Of a stretch of DNA of 64,000 bases, positions 41,419 to 50,452 are shown in pieces (positions within the stretch are counted from its first letter, which is position 1; each line of letters opens with the position of its first letter). Location of the stretch: positions 43,003 through 107,002 of the forward strand of contig NZ_VFVL01000021.1 in assembly GCF_006442815.1 (NCBI RefSeq), given 5' to 3'. Made by a program: the position numbers and the translations under genes. The notes under the pieces are model-generated. The model did no database searches. It was not told where the DNA came from and worked only from the letters and a program-made list of their open reading frames with translations. The DNA is from Mesorhizobium sp. B2-4-3. Lineage in GTDB: Bacteria; Pseudomonadota; Alphaproteobacteria; Rhizobiales; Rhizobiaceae.

Positions 41419-43401
41419 ATGGAACGCTCGACCATCGTCAGAGTGCACGAAGGTTTGCACGCCCGTCCCGCCACGCGGTTCGTGAAGCTCGCCAAGGGTT
41501 TCGAATCCGATGTCGAGCTGGTCAAGGACGGCAAGGCGGTCAGCGCCAAGAGCTCGGTCAAGCTGATGCTGCTGGCGGTCAAGGAAAACCAGGAAGTCAC
41601 CGTGCGCGCCAACGGCGCCGACGCGATCGAGGCTATCGAGGCGCTGATAGGCTATCTGGAGAACCCGCGCGCCGGCCTCGACGACGAGGGCGAGGCGGGC
41701 GAGGGTGGCTCGGAAGCAGCCGCGCCTGCCCCGGAGGCGACGCCGTCGGCTGCCGCGCCGGCGGATGGAACACCCAAACTCCAAGGCGTCGCCGCTAGCG
41801 AAGGCGTGGCCATCGGACCGGCCTTCGCGCATTTCCCGGCAGAGATCGAAGGCCCCGGGAGGCGCTTGCGAGCCGACGAGATCGACGGCGAGCTCGACCG
41901 GTTTCGCGACGCCGTCGCGGCAGTTCAGGCGCGCATGGACCGCACGCTCGCCGAGAACAACCTCTCCGCCGGCGACCGCGGCATCGTCGCGGCCTTACGC
42001 GACATCGCCGCCGACGACGGCCTGACCGGTGAGGCCGAAAAGCTCATCAGGGAAGGCGATGACGCCGTGTCTGCCGTCATCGGCGCGGCGGCCACCATCG
42101 CCGCCGATTTCAGCGCGGTAGACGACCACTATCTCAACGCCCGGGCCGACGATGTCCATGCCGTCGGCCGGCAGATCTGCCTGGTGCTGCTCGGCCAGGA
42201 CGACGTCAGCCTGGAAACCATACCGCAAGGCGCGATCCTGATTGCCGACGACATCGGCGCCTGGGACCTGGCGCGCGCGCCGCTGAAGCGCATCGGCGGC
42301 GTGGTCTGCGGCCATGGCGGCGCCACCTCGCACATCGCCATCATCGCCCGCTCGCACGGCATCCCGGCGGTGCTCGGTCTCGGCGACAAGGTCAACGAGT
42401 TGCGTACCGCCAAAGAGGTGGCGATCGACGGCAATGCCGGGCATGTGGTGGTCGATCCGGACGAGGCCGCGCGGGCCGGCTTTACCCGGCGTGTCGAGGC
42501 TGCCGCGCAGGAGCGCGCCGGGCTAACAGTGTTCAAGAGCGTGACGCCTACCCGCGCCGACGGCACGGTGATCGAGGTCGCGGCCAATATCGGCTCGCTG
42601 GAGGAGATCGAGGCGGCGCAGGACGCCGGCGCCATGGGCGTCGGGCTGTTCCGCACCGAGCTGCTCTTCATGCGCCACATGCATCTGCCGTCGGAGGACA
42701 TGCAGGCCGAGACCTACAGCGCGCTGGCCAAGGCCTTTGCGCCGCATCCGGTCATCGTGCGCACGCTCGACATCGGCGGCGACAAGCCGATCGCCGGCAT
42801 CGAATTTCCCGACGAGGAAAATCCCTTCCTCGGCTGGCGCGGCATCCGCATGTGCCTGGACCGCCCCGACATCTTCAAGAAGCAGCTGCGGGCGCTGTTG
42901 CGCGCCGCCGTCCACGGCAACATCAAGGTCATGCTGCCGATGGTCTCGGAGATCGCCGAGGTGACGCGCACCCGTGCGCTGGTTGCGCAATGCGCCGACG
43001 AACTGAAGGCCGAAGGCGTGCCGCATGCGGGCTTCGATCTCGGCGTGATGATCGAGACGCCCGCCGCCGTGCTGATCGCGCCGGCCCTGGCAAAGGAAGT
43101 GGCATTCTTCTCGATCGGCACCAACGACCTGACCCAGTACATCATGGCCGCCGACCGCCTCAATCCGACGGTCGCCAAGCTCAATGACGTCACCAATCCG
43201 GCAGTGATGTCGGCGATCGAGCTGACGGCCAAGGCGGGTGTCGCCGCCGGCATCATGGTTGGCATGTGCGGCGAGGCCGCCGGCCGGCCGGATCTGATCC
43301 CGGGCTTCATCGGGATGGGCCTGACCGAGCTCAGCATGAGCCCGGCCTCGATCCAGCGCGCCAAGAAGACCATCGCGGCCATGGCGAACGGTAGCGGATA
43401 A
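41419..43401 (+). CDS. HPr-Enzyme I fusion phosphotransferase
   Basis: A 660-residue fusion. Residues 1-90 are HPr (GLHARPATRF with His14; SSVKLMLLAV around the usual Ser46). An Ala/Pro/Glu linker of about 30 residues follows. Residues about 120-660 are Enzyme I: swivelling domain His305 in GGATSHIAIIARS, PEP-binding part with GVGLFRTELLFM, and Cys617 in MCGEAAG. No GAF domain is present, so it is not PtsP. It gives this permease a private PEP-to-EIIA relay. That is unusual in rhizobia, which mainly keep PTS proteins for regulation. Confidence 0.93.
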   Translation: MERSTIVRVHEGLHARPATRFVKLAKGFESDVELVKDGKAVSAKSSVKLMLLAVKENQEVTVRANGADAIEAIEALIGYLENPRAGLDDEGEAGEGGSEAAAPAPEATPSAAAPADGTPKLQGVAASEGVAIGPAFAHFPAEIEGPGRRLRADEIDGELDRFRDAVAAVQARMDRTLAENNLSAGDRGIVAALRDIAADDGLTGEAEKLIREGDDAVSAVIGAAATIAADFSAVDDHYLNARADDVHAVGRQICLVLLGQDDVSLETIPQGAILIADDIGAWDLARAPLKRIGGVVCGHGGATSHIAIIARSHGIPAVLGLGDKVNELRTAKEVAIDGNAGHVVVDPDEAARAGFTRRVEAAAQERAGLTVFKSVTPTRADGTVIEVAANIGSLEEIEAAQDAGAMGVGLFRTELLFMRHMHLPSEDMQAETYSALAKAFAPHPVIVRTLDIGGDKPIAGIEFPDEENPFLGWRGIRMCLDRPDIFKKQLRALLRAAVHGNIKVMLPMVSEIAEVTRTRALVAQCADELKAEGVPHAGFDLGVMIETPAAVLIAPALAKEVAFFSIGTNDLTQYIMAADRLNPTVAKLNDVTNPAVMSAIELTAKAGVAAGIMVGMCGEAAGRPDLIPGFIGMGLTELSMSPASIQRAKKTIAAMANGSG

Positions 43402-43411
43402 TTCGCGGCGG

Positions 43412-44194
43412 TTACGTCAGATGCGCGAGCAGCGTGGCGAGAACCGGTGTCAGTTCCTGGACGGCATTGGTCTGGGCACAGGCCTGCCGGATGCGATCCT
43501 CTCGCACTTCGGCCGCCAACACCGCGATCTCGAGAATGTCGGGCTCGGGCGTGCCGTCCGCCTTGGTCGCCAGTCCGCAGGCAAGCACCACCGGCGCAAG
43601 GCATCTGATGTCGAGAGACCGGTCGCCGGCTGTCGCCGGGCCTGTGCCGATCTCACCAGGCTGAACAGGACGGTGGTTGAGGCATTCGACGAGGAGAGCC
43701 GCGCAGGCCGCCGCGACTTGGTCCGTCGAGGCCGTTTCCGCCGTCGCGCCAGCCAGGAGATCCGCATGGCGCTTGCGCATCGCTGCGTGTACGGCGGAAA
43801 AGCTCGCCTCGTGAACGCGCGGATTGTCGATGCCGTAGCCGGCGAGAACGGCGCGGGTCAGATAATACATGTCACGCCTGAATTGACGTTCGCCGCCGAT
43901 CTGCCGGTCTTCGTCGCCTTGCGGGAAATAGGTCCGCAGGCTTTTGACGGTCGTGCCGTCGACCTTGAGCGGCCGGGAATGCGGAACGAAGGATTCGGCG
44001 ATCGTCAGCGCCTCGTCGACGGCGCTCGCGGCATGGCCAAGCAGGCTGCGGCCCGGGAAGGGCGGCAAATTGCCGGCGATATCGTGCGAGGCTTCGCCGG
44101 CGCTGTCGTGGCGGTTCTGGCGGATCGCGTCGCGCAACTCCCGAAGCCGGTCCTTCAGGTTGGCGCGGACGTCCTCGGAAATTTGTCGCAGCAT
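43412..44194 (-). CDS. Conserved hypothetical protein within the PTS cluster
   Basis: A roughly 260-residue soluble, mostly helical protein I do not recognise. It starts MLRQISEDVRANLKDRLREL. It includes GNLPPFPGRSLLGHAASAVD, RQFRRDMYYLTRAVLAGYGI and a C-terminal Ala/Leu/Val-rich helix bundle. No catalytic motif stands out. ATG 44194 has a GAGG site nine bases upstream; GTG 44227 is an alternative start. It lies convergent to the Enzyme I fusion and divergent from the SorC regulator, so it may share that regulator's control region. Confidence 0.6.
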   Translation of the reverse strand: MLRQISEDVRANLKDRLRELRDAIRQNRHDSAGEASHDIAGNLPPFPGRSLLGHAASAVDEALTIAESFVPHSRPLKVDGTTVKSLRTYFPQGDEDRQIGGERQFRRDMYYLTRAVLAGYGIDNPRVHEASFSAVHAAMRKRHADLLAGATAETASTDQVAAACAALLVECLNHRPVQPGEIGTGPATAGDRSLDIRCLAPVVLACGLATKADGTPEPDILEIAVLAAEVREDRIRQACAQTNAVQELTPVLATLLAHLT

Positions 44195-44334
44195 CGCCAA
44201 TTGCCTCAAAACGCTGAAGCCGGTCACGGCTTGGGGCGCCAGTCGCCCTCTCTAGATTGTTCGTCTCGATTGGTAGATCAATAGGCGATATTTAACCAGC
44301 ATGCAGAATCGGCGAGGCAGCGTCATCGCCGGGC

Positions 44335-45363
44335 TTGGAGGGGAAATTGGGCAGGCGGCGGCAGGGCGAATCCGAAAGCGGCAGGGTGGCAGCTGAGGCA
44401 TCCGAGCAGGTCGTTAGCGAAAGCCGGACCGACCGCCTCAGGATCCGCGCCGCCTGGATGTATTTCGTCGAGCAGATGACGCAAAACGAGATCGCCGACG
44501 TGCTCGGCGTCGGCCGCGTCACCATCGTGCGCATGCTGGCGGAGGCGAGGGCGCGCAACGAGGTGAAGATCACCATCGAGAGCGAGCTTTTGGAGATCGT
44601 GCGGCTGGAGCGCGCATTGGAAAGGACTTTCGGCCTGCAGCAGGCGCTGGTCGCGCCGCTCACAGACCCCAACGCCGATCCAATCCCGGCAATCGCCGCC
44701 AAGACGGGCATGTTCCTGTCCGACGCGATGAAATCCGGCATGCGGGTCGGCGTCGGCTGGGGCGTGACGCTGTTCCACACCTTGCCCTTCATCAGCGCCA
44801 AATCGCTGGCCGATTTCAGCGTGATCTCGCTGCTTGGCGGCGTCGGCGTCGCGCGCCGGGTCAACCCGGCCGAGTTCGCCTGGCGCTTCGCCCAGATCTT
44901 CCAGGGCGACGGCTATCTGATGCCGACGCCGGCCGTCGTCGACAGCGTCGAGACCAAGATCGCGCTGGTCGAGCGCTGCGGCCTGCAGGAGATTTTCGAG
45001 ATGGCCGATGCGCTCGATGCCGTTCTGCTCAGCGTCGGCGGCATCGCTTCCGCCACCACCTTCTCGCGCGGCGGCTTTCTCAAGGAAGCGGACCGCGAGG
45101 CCCTGCTGGCGCGCGGCGCCGTCGGCGACCTTCTGTTCCATTTCTATGACCGCAATGGCGATCTGGTCGACCATCCCGTCAACAGCCACGTGATGTCGGT
45201 GGATGTCGACCGCCTGCGCAAGGCGCCGATCCGCATCCTCACCTCCGGCGGTGCGGAAAAGACCGAGGCGCTGCTCGGCGCCATGAGCCTGATCGCGCCG
45301 ACCATCCTGATCACCGACGAGGAAAGCGCGCGCCGCATGCTGGCGGCGCATGGGACGAACTAG
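44335..45363 (+). CDS. SorC/DeoR-type sugar-responsive transcriptional regulator
   Basis: A 342-residue (or 325 if GTG 44386 is used) regulator. Its N-terminal helix-turn-helix is MTQNEIADVLGVGRVTIVRMLAEA. The C-terminal sugar-binding domain of the SorC family is GMRVGVGWGVTLFHTL ... VISLLGGVG ... DALDAVLLSVGGI, with GAVGDLLFHFYDRNGD near residue 261. Such proteins sense a sugar phosphate and control polyol operons (sorbose, glucitol, erythritol, deoxyribose). It is the likely controller of the gutM-PTS and perhaps the drl operon. The inducer is unknown. Confidence 0.9.
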   Translation: MEGKLGRRRQGESESGRVAAEASEQVVSESRTDRLRIRAAWMYFVEQMTQNEIADVLGVGRVTIVRMLAEARARNEVKITIESELLEIVRLERALERTFGLQQALVAPLTDPNADPIPAIAAKTGMFLSDAMKSGMRVGVGWGVTLFHTLPFISAKSLADFSVISLLGGVGVARRVNPAEFAWRFAQIFQGDGYLMPTPAVVDSVETKIALVERCGLQEIFEMADALDAVLLSVGGIASATTFSRGGFLKEADREALLARGAVGDLLFHFYDRNGDLVDHPVNSHVMSVDVDRLRKAPIRILTSGGAEKTEALLGAMSLIAPTILITDEESARRMLAAHGTN

Positions 45364-45396
45364 GCAGTATCATCGTGATATAGCCGCTGAATTCGG

Positions 45397-45424
45397 TTGA
45401 CCCGCACCGCCTTATCACGATACA
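45397..45424 (+). promoter_or_regulatory. Putative promoter of the tRNA gene
   Basis: TTGACC at 45397-45402 and CGATAC near 45418, about 14 bases before the tRNA. Spacing is close to 15-16, slightly short. Confidence 0.35.
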
Positions 45425-45437
45425 TCGCGACCCGGTC

Positions 45438-45514
<77 letters not shown>

Positions 45515-45562
45515 TTTTACTAGCTGGCCTTGCCCCCAAAAAATGGCCATTAAGCGTTCTTG

Positions 45563-46855
45563 CTAGATCGCAGCCATTTCGCGCCGAGGCGCATTCGGCC
45601 TTCCCAGCCGCAATTCCCGCTGATGCCGGTATTCCAGCGCGATCGCGCCCCAGATCAAGCCCAACAGCAGGTAGAGATGGCGCCAGTGGTCGATGTCGAT
45701 GAAGGTGCCGAGCCCGATATTGCCGAGATAGGCGACATAGGCGCAAAGCAGATAGGGCTGCCACGGCCGGTCGCGCAGAAGGATGCGGAAGCCGGCCCCG
45801 ATCGTCCATAGCGTCAGCGTCAGGAACGAGACGAAGCCCAGCCAGCCGTAATCCATCAGCGCCTTCAGCCAGATGTCGTGCGTGTCCTCGCCATAGATCG
45901 TGCCGAAGACCAGCGGGCCGATGCCGAACGGATGCTCCATCGCCAGCTGGAAGCCGATCGAATAGCGGGCGAAGCGGCCAAGCCGCGCCGAGTCGTAGCT
46001 CTGCTCGAGCTGCGCGCGCTGCGTGAACATGTCCGATACGCCGGGCAACTGCAGGATGACCAGGAAGGTGATGACCAGCAGCGCCACGGCCGCGATCGTC
46101 ATCACCACGACCCGCAGCCGGAACTTGCCGCTGGCGCTCTGCAGGAAGAGGCAGGCGGTGAGCAGCACCGCCGACACGGCGAACATGCCCCAGGCGCCCC
46201 GCGAGAAGGAGAAGAAGATGCCGGCGGTGACGATGAGCAGCGGCACCGCCAGAAGCGGCATGCGTGACACCGGGCCGGTCAGGAGCAGATAGAGCAGATA
46301 GGTGCCGGGCAGCACCAGGAACGGCCCGAACACGTTCGGATCCTGGAAGGCGCCGGCGGCGCGGTCGTATTTGGTGAACATCTCCGCGCCGGGAAAGGCA
46401 TGGAAATAACCGGCGATGCCGAGCAGCGACGTTGCCACTGCCGAGACGACATAGGCGATGAAGACAAGCCGGTAGAGGCTGGGCTGGACCGAGGTCACCG
46501 AGGCGAAGAACACCGCGCTGAAGGCCAAAAACAGCGAGACGGCGAGATAGAGCGGCGTGTTGGCGAGGTCCGCCATCTGCGTCATCGCGATCATGCCGCC
46601 GATGTTCATTGCCACCAGCAGCACCAGCAGGGGTACGATCGCGCGCGAGATCCTGAGGCCGAACAGCGCCCAGACCGCGATCAGCCCGGCCATGTAGATT
46701 TCATAGGGCGCCGGCTCGCTGATGACGAAGCCGGAGAGCAGGATGCCGACGCCGATCGCTGCCGACGCGATCAGCGAGATCAGCTTGGCGTTGACAGCCT
46801 GCGGCTGCAACTGGTTGACAGCCTGCGGCTGCAACGGATGGGCGATGGCGCTCAA
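45563..46855 (-). CDS. O-antigen ligase/Wzy-like polymerase
   Basis: A 430-residue membrane protein with about 10-12 helices and a large periplasmic loop containing EQSYDSARLGRFARYSIGFQ and EDTHDIWLKALMDYGW, typical of the O-antigen ligase/polymerase (Wzy_C) family. It likely polymerises or ligates the exopolysaccharide repeat unit. The start is TTG 46855, overlapping the upstream stop (TTGA). The N-terminus holds a duplicated LQPQAVN peptide from a 24-base tandem repeat. The open frame continues far upstream, antiparallel artefact apart. Confidence 0.82.
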   Translation of the reverse strand: MSAIAHPLQPQAVNQLQPQAVNAKLISLIASAAIGVGILLSGFVISEPAPYEIYMAGLIAVWALFGLRISRAIVPLLVLLVAMNIGGMIAMTQMADLANTPLYLAVSLFLAFSAVFFASVTSVQPSLYRLVFIAYVVSAVATSLLGIAGYFHAFPGAEMFTKYDRAAGAFQDPNVFGPFLVLPGTYLLYLLLTGPVSRMPLLAVPLLIVTAGIFFSFSRGAWGMFAVSAVLLTACLFLQSASGKFRLRVVVMTIAAVALLVITFLVILQLPGVSDMFTQRAQLEQSYDSARLGRFARYSIGFQLAMEHPFGIGPLVFGTIYGEDTHDIWLKALMDYGWLGFVSFLTLTLWTIGAGFRILLRDRPWQPYLLCAYVAYLGNIGLGTFIDIDHWRHLYLLLGLIWGAIALEYRHQRELRLGRPNAPRREMAAI

Positions 46856-48387
46856 TAGGCGTTTTCCGTGTTGAGCAGGCGGATCGGCGTCAGGAACAGG
46901 ATGCGCAGGTCGAACAGCATCGACCAGTTCTCGATGTAATAGAGGTCGTATTCGGTGCGCATGCGGATCTTTTCGTTGGTGTCCATCTCGCCGCGCCAGC
47001 CGTTGATCTGCGCCCAGCCGGTGACGCCGGGCTTGACCTTGTGGCGGGCGAAGTAGCCATCGACCACCTCGTTGTAGAGAAGGTTGTGCGACTGCGCGGC
47101 GATGGCATGCGGGCGCGGCCCGACTAGCGACAGCGAGCCGAACATCGAGTTGAAGAACTGCGGCAGCTCGTCGATCGAGGTCTTGCGGATGAAGCGGCCG
47201 ACGCGGGTGACGCGCGGATCGTTCTTGGTCACCGTCTGCTTGGCGGTCGGATCGGAGCGGTCGGTGTACATCGAGCGGAACTTGTAGACTTCGATGATCT
47301 CGTTGTTGAAGCCGTGCCGCTTCTGCTTGAACAGCACCGGGCCCTTGCTGTCGAGCTTGATGGCAATCGCGGTGGCGAGCATCACCGGCGAAAAAAGGAT
47401 GATGCCGACAAGCGAGAAGACGATGTCGAAGGCGCGCTTGGCAACCGAATCCCAGTCGTTGATCGGCTTGTCGAAGATGTCGAGCATCGGCACCGAGCCG
47501 ATATAGGAGTAGGCACGCGGCCGGAACTGCAGCGCGTTGGAATGCGCCGAGAGCCGGATGTCGACCGGCAGCACCCAGAGTTTCTTCAGAAGCTGCAAGA
47601 CGCGCGATTCGGCGGTCAGCGGCAGCGACACGATCAGCATGTCGATGCGCGCGATGCGGGCGAATTCGATGAGCTCGGAGATGGTGCCGAGCTTCGGATA
47701 GCCGGCGACGATCGGCGGCGAGCGCTTGTCGTTGCGATCGTCGAAGATGCCGCAGATGCGGATGTCGTTGTAGGGCTGCTTCTCGACCGAGCGGATCAGC
47801 TGCTCGGCCGCCTTGCCGCCGCCGACGATGAGCGCGCGGCGCTCCATGCGGCCGTCGCGCGCCCAGCGCCGGATGAGGCTGGACATCACCAGTCTCAGGC
47901 CGAAGATCAGCACGAAGCCGACCACGAACCAGGTGCCGAACAGCAGGCGCGAATAGTCTTCCGACGCCTTGATGGCGAAGGCGGTGAGCGCCATCAGCGC
48001 GAAGCTGCCGGCCCAAACCAGCAGCACGCGGCCGAAATTGGCCAGCGGGCGCATCAAAGCCACGATCTGGTAGCAGTCGGTCACGTCGAGCAGCACCACG
48101 GCCAGGAACGACGTCGCCGCGATCGCCAGCGGATACTGCCAGGCCAGATAGCTGAAGAAGCCGACATAGTAGAAATAGACGCAGAGCCCAGACAGGAACA
48201 GCATGGCGAACTCGACCATGCGCAGCACGCCGCTGACCATGATCGGCGACATGGTATCGCGCCGGTATTGTGAGGCGACCTGGCGCGCCACATCGTTGAT
48301 GCCGCCAGGCTCTTCGCCCCCGGCGGGAGCGTCGTGGTTGCGCACCGCATCCATGGAAAAGCGGTGCGCGGGGTCGATCTCATTCAT
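46852..48387 (-). CDS. Undecaprenyl-phosphate glycosylphosphotransferase (WcaJ type)
   Basis: A 511-residue initiating enzyme that loads the first sugar phosphate onto undecaprenyl phosphate. The N-terminal part has about five membrane helices (residues 55-165), then a CoA-binding-like Rossmann part (ALIVGGGKAAEQLIRSVEKQ), one more helix, and the catalytic bac_transf domain (KRAFDIVFSLVGIILFSPVM; VYKFRSMYTD; RVGRFIRKTSIDELPQF; LSLVGPRPHA). The usual sugar is glucose; galactose is possible. It overlaps the polymerase gene by four bases. Confidence 0.93.
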   Translation of the reverse strand: MNEIDPAHRFSMDAVRNHDAPAGGEEPGGINDVARQVASQYRRDTMSPIMVSGVLRMVEFAMLFLSGLCVYFYYVGFFSYLAWQYPLAIAATSFLAVVLLDVTDCYQIVALMRPLANFGRVLLVWAGSFALMALTAFAIKASEDYSRLLFGTWFVVGFVLIFGLRLVMSSLIRRWARDGRMERRALIVGGGKAAEQLIRSVEKQPYNDIRICGIFDDRNDKRSPPIVAGYPKLGTISELIEFARIARIDMLIVSLPLTAESRVLQLLKKLWVLPVDIRLSAHSNALQFRPRAYSYIGSVPMLDIFDKPINDWDSVAKRAFDIVFSLVGIILFSPVMLATAIAIKLDSKGPVLFKQKRHGFNNEIIEVYKFRSMYTDRSDPTAKQTVTKNDPRVTRVGRFIRKTSIDELPQFFNSMFGSLSLVGPRPHAIAAQSHNLLYNEVVDGYFARHKVKPGVTGWAQINGWRGEMDTNEKIRMRTEYDLYYIENWSMLFDLRILFLTPIRLLNTENAY

Positions 48388-48484
48388 GGGAACTGTCCGC
48401 GAGCTTCGCGCAACTGCATAGCAAAAGAGAGCTAAGAAAGCCTTGAAACAACCGGTGGTTTTGGAGTTGTTGCAGCCTGCGGGC

Positions 48485-49615
48485 CTATTTGTGCAGTGCC
48501 GCGAAATAGGCCTTCTCGATATCGGCGGCCATGACGTCCGCGCCGAATCGGGCCTTCAGCTCATCGGCTTGCGGCATCAGTTTTCGATAACCGTCGAAGT
48601 CGCTGAGCGCCGTCCCCATTTTGGCGGCGAGTTGCGATGGATCGGGCCGGATCAGGGCAGGGGAGTTTTCGCCGAAGATTTCCGGAATGCCGCCGACTGC
48701 GGTCGCAATCATCGGCATGCCGGCGGCCAAGGCCTCGAGCACGATGTAGGGCATCGCCTCCGCGCGGGACGGCACGACGATCGTCTCGGCCAGCGCGAAA
48801 GCGTCCCTCGCCGGCATAGGCGGCAGGAAACGGACGTGGCTCTCCAGGCCGAGCCGCTCGACCTGCGCGTGGTAGCGCGGCAGGTCGTCGCCGTCGCCGA
48901 CCATCACGGCGCTTAAGGGGCGTCCGAGCTCGTTGCCGGCCAGGGCCAGCGCATCGATGAAGATATCGGGGCCCTTCAGGTCGCGCATCATGCCGATGTA
49001 CAGGAAATCGGCGGCATTCGCCGCCGTCGCCACCGCTTCGAATTCGGCGGCGCGCAGGCCGTTATAGACAAGCGTGTTGGGTATCGGCGGCTCGCCGACC
49101 TTGCGGCGATAGGTTTTCCGCTCGTAGTCGGAAACGAACAGCAGGCAGTCGGTGAAGCGCGCCATGACGCGCTCCAGGCCGAAGAACAGCTTTCCCGTCG
49201 CTGTCGTTTCGTCATAGTGGAGGGAGCCGCCATGCGGCGAATAGAGGCGGGCAACGCGAAACCTTGATACCCGCAACAGTGAGCCGAACAGCCGGGCATA
49301 GGCGCCACCCTTGGCGCCGTGCCCGTGCAGCACGTCCGGCCGCAATTCCTGGATGATTCGATAGGTGCGCCAGGCCGAGGCGAGGTCGCCCGGCCCGACA
49401 TGGCGCTGCATCGGCGTGCGATGGATACCGAGCGCGAGGCTGCCTTTCATCGCTTCGAACAAGCGTTCCTCATAGTCGCCGCCGGTGGTCGAGTCGCAGA
49501 CGATTCCCACCGCATGGCCGGCGGCGACCTGCGCCTCGGTCAGGTCGCGCACGTGCCGGAATATCCCTCCGACAGGTGAGCGAAAACAGTGGACGATCCT
49601 GAGGTTCACCGCCAC
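48485..49615 (-). CDS. Glycosyltransferase family 4
   Basis: A 376-residue GT-B enzyme. The N-terminal half has FRSPVGGIFRHVRDLTEAQV and LRPDVLHGHGAKGGAYARL. The C-terminal half carries the donor-binding E-x7-E stretch SRAEAMPYIVLEALAAGMPM and TAVGGIPEI. It adds a sugar to the exopolysaccharide repeat unit; donor and linkage are not predictable. It lies between the export protein and WcaJ-like genes on the same strand. Confidence 0.88.
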   Translation of the reverse strand: MAVNLRIVHCFRSPVGGIFRHVRDLTEAQVAAGHAVGIVCDSTTGGDYEERLFEAMKGSLALGIHRTPMQRHVGPGDLASAWRTYRIIQELRPDVLHGHGAKGGAYARLFGSLLRVSRFRVARLYSPHGGSLHYDETTATGKLFFGLERVMARFTDCLLFVSDYERKTYRRKVGEPPIPNTLVYNGLRAAEFEAVATAANAADFLYIGMMRDLKGPDIFIDALALAGNELGRPLSAVMVGDGDDLPRYHAQVERLGLESHVRFLPPMPARDAFALAETIVVPSRAEAMPYIVLEALAAGMPMIATAVGGIPEIFGENSPALIRPDPSQLAAKMGTALSDFDGYRKLMPQADELKARFGADVMAADIEKAYFAALHK

Positions 49616-49625
49616 GACGGGTTTT

Positions 49626-50189
49626 TCAGAACAGCCGTTCGCGAACGTAGACGGTGTCGCCGGGCAGGAGCGGATCGGATGTCAGAACCCGCCCGGTCAT
49701 CACCTTGCCGTTGATATCGCGGGTGATGTCGACGCTCCCCTGATTGGCGCGCGGCGTGAAGCCGCCGGCGATGGCGACCGCCTTCTGCACCGTGAGTCCC
49801 GGCACATAGGAATACTGGCCGGCAGCGCCCACCTCGCCCATGACGAAGATCGGCCGGTAGCGGTCGATTTCGACCGAAACGTCGGGATCGCGCAAATAGC
49901 CTTGGCGCAGCTTGTCGGCGATCGCCTTTTCCAACTGCTGCGCGGTGTGGCCGCGCGCCGGCACCGCGCCGACCAGCGGGAAGGAGAGATAGCCGGACTG
50001 GTCGACGCTGTAGGTGTTGGTCAACCCATCCTGCTCGAACACCGTGACGCGGACGCGGTCGCCGGCGCCGAGTCGGTAGGGCTGATCGAGCACTTCATGG
50101 AAGGCGGCGGGCGTCGGGCGGTAGCTTGAACAGCCGGTAAGCAGCGACAGGGCAAGCAAAGCGCGAAAGAGGGAAGCAGTGCTTTTCAT
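49626..50189 (-). CDS. Polysaccharide export lipoprotein (Wza-like, OPX)
   Basis: A 187-residue outer-membrane export protein. It has a signal peptide with lipobox LLTGCSS (Cys20), a Poly_export domain (YRLGAGDRVRVTVFEQDGLT ... VGAVPARGHTAQQLEKAIAD) and one SLBB-like part (VMGEVGAAGQYSYVPGLTVQ). It is shorter than Wza (about 380), like the rhizobial ExoF/GumB types. It starts the minus-strand exopolysaccharide unit and is divergent from the co-polymerase gene. Confidence 0.9.
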   Translation of the reverse strand: MKSTASLFRALLALSLLTGCSSYRPTPAAFHEVLDQPYRLGAGDRVRVTVFEQDGLTNTYSVDQSGYLSFPLVGAVPARGHTAQQLEKAIADKLRQGYLRDPDVSVEIDRYRPIFVMGEVGAAGQYSYVPGLTVQKAVAIAGGFTPRANQGSVDITRDINGKVMTGRVLTSDPLLPGDTVYVRERLF

Positions 50190-50452
50190 GACCGGTCAGG
50201 AACCTTCATCGCTCTTGCCGCAAGCCGCGGCACAACCCCAGGAGAGTGCGACCGTTATCATCCTGTTAGGGTTAATGGGCGGTAAAGGAGCGCGGTTCGG
50301 GAGGCCGGAGATCGGCAAAAAGCTCAATTGTTCTATTGCTTTCGCGCAATATTCTTTGAGTGCTCTCTAATAAGCGCTCATTCTGATCTTAACGGGTGAG
50401 TTACCATAGTTGTTTACGGTCCATCCTCGACTCAAAGTTCGGAGCAGGATGC

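Noticed and set aside
45563..48016. One very long minus-strand frame covering both polymerase and glycosylphosphotransferase genes
   Set aside because: The upper part is the +1 frame of the WcaJ-like gene with Arg-rich, non-protein-like sequence. Only the portion from TTG 46855 down is a real protein.
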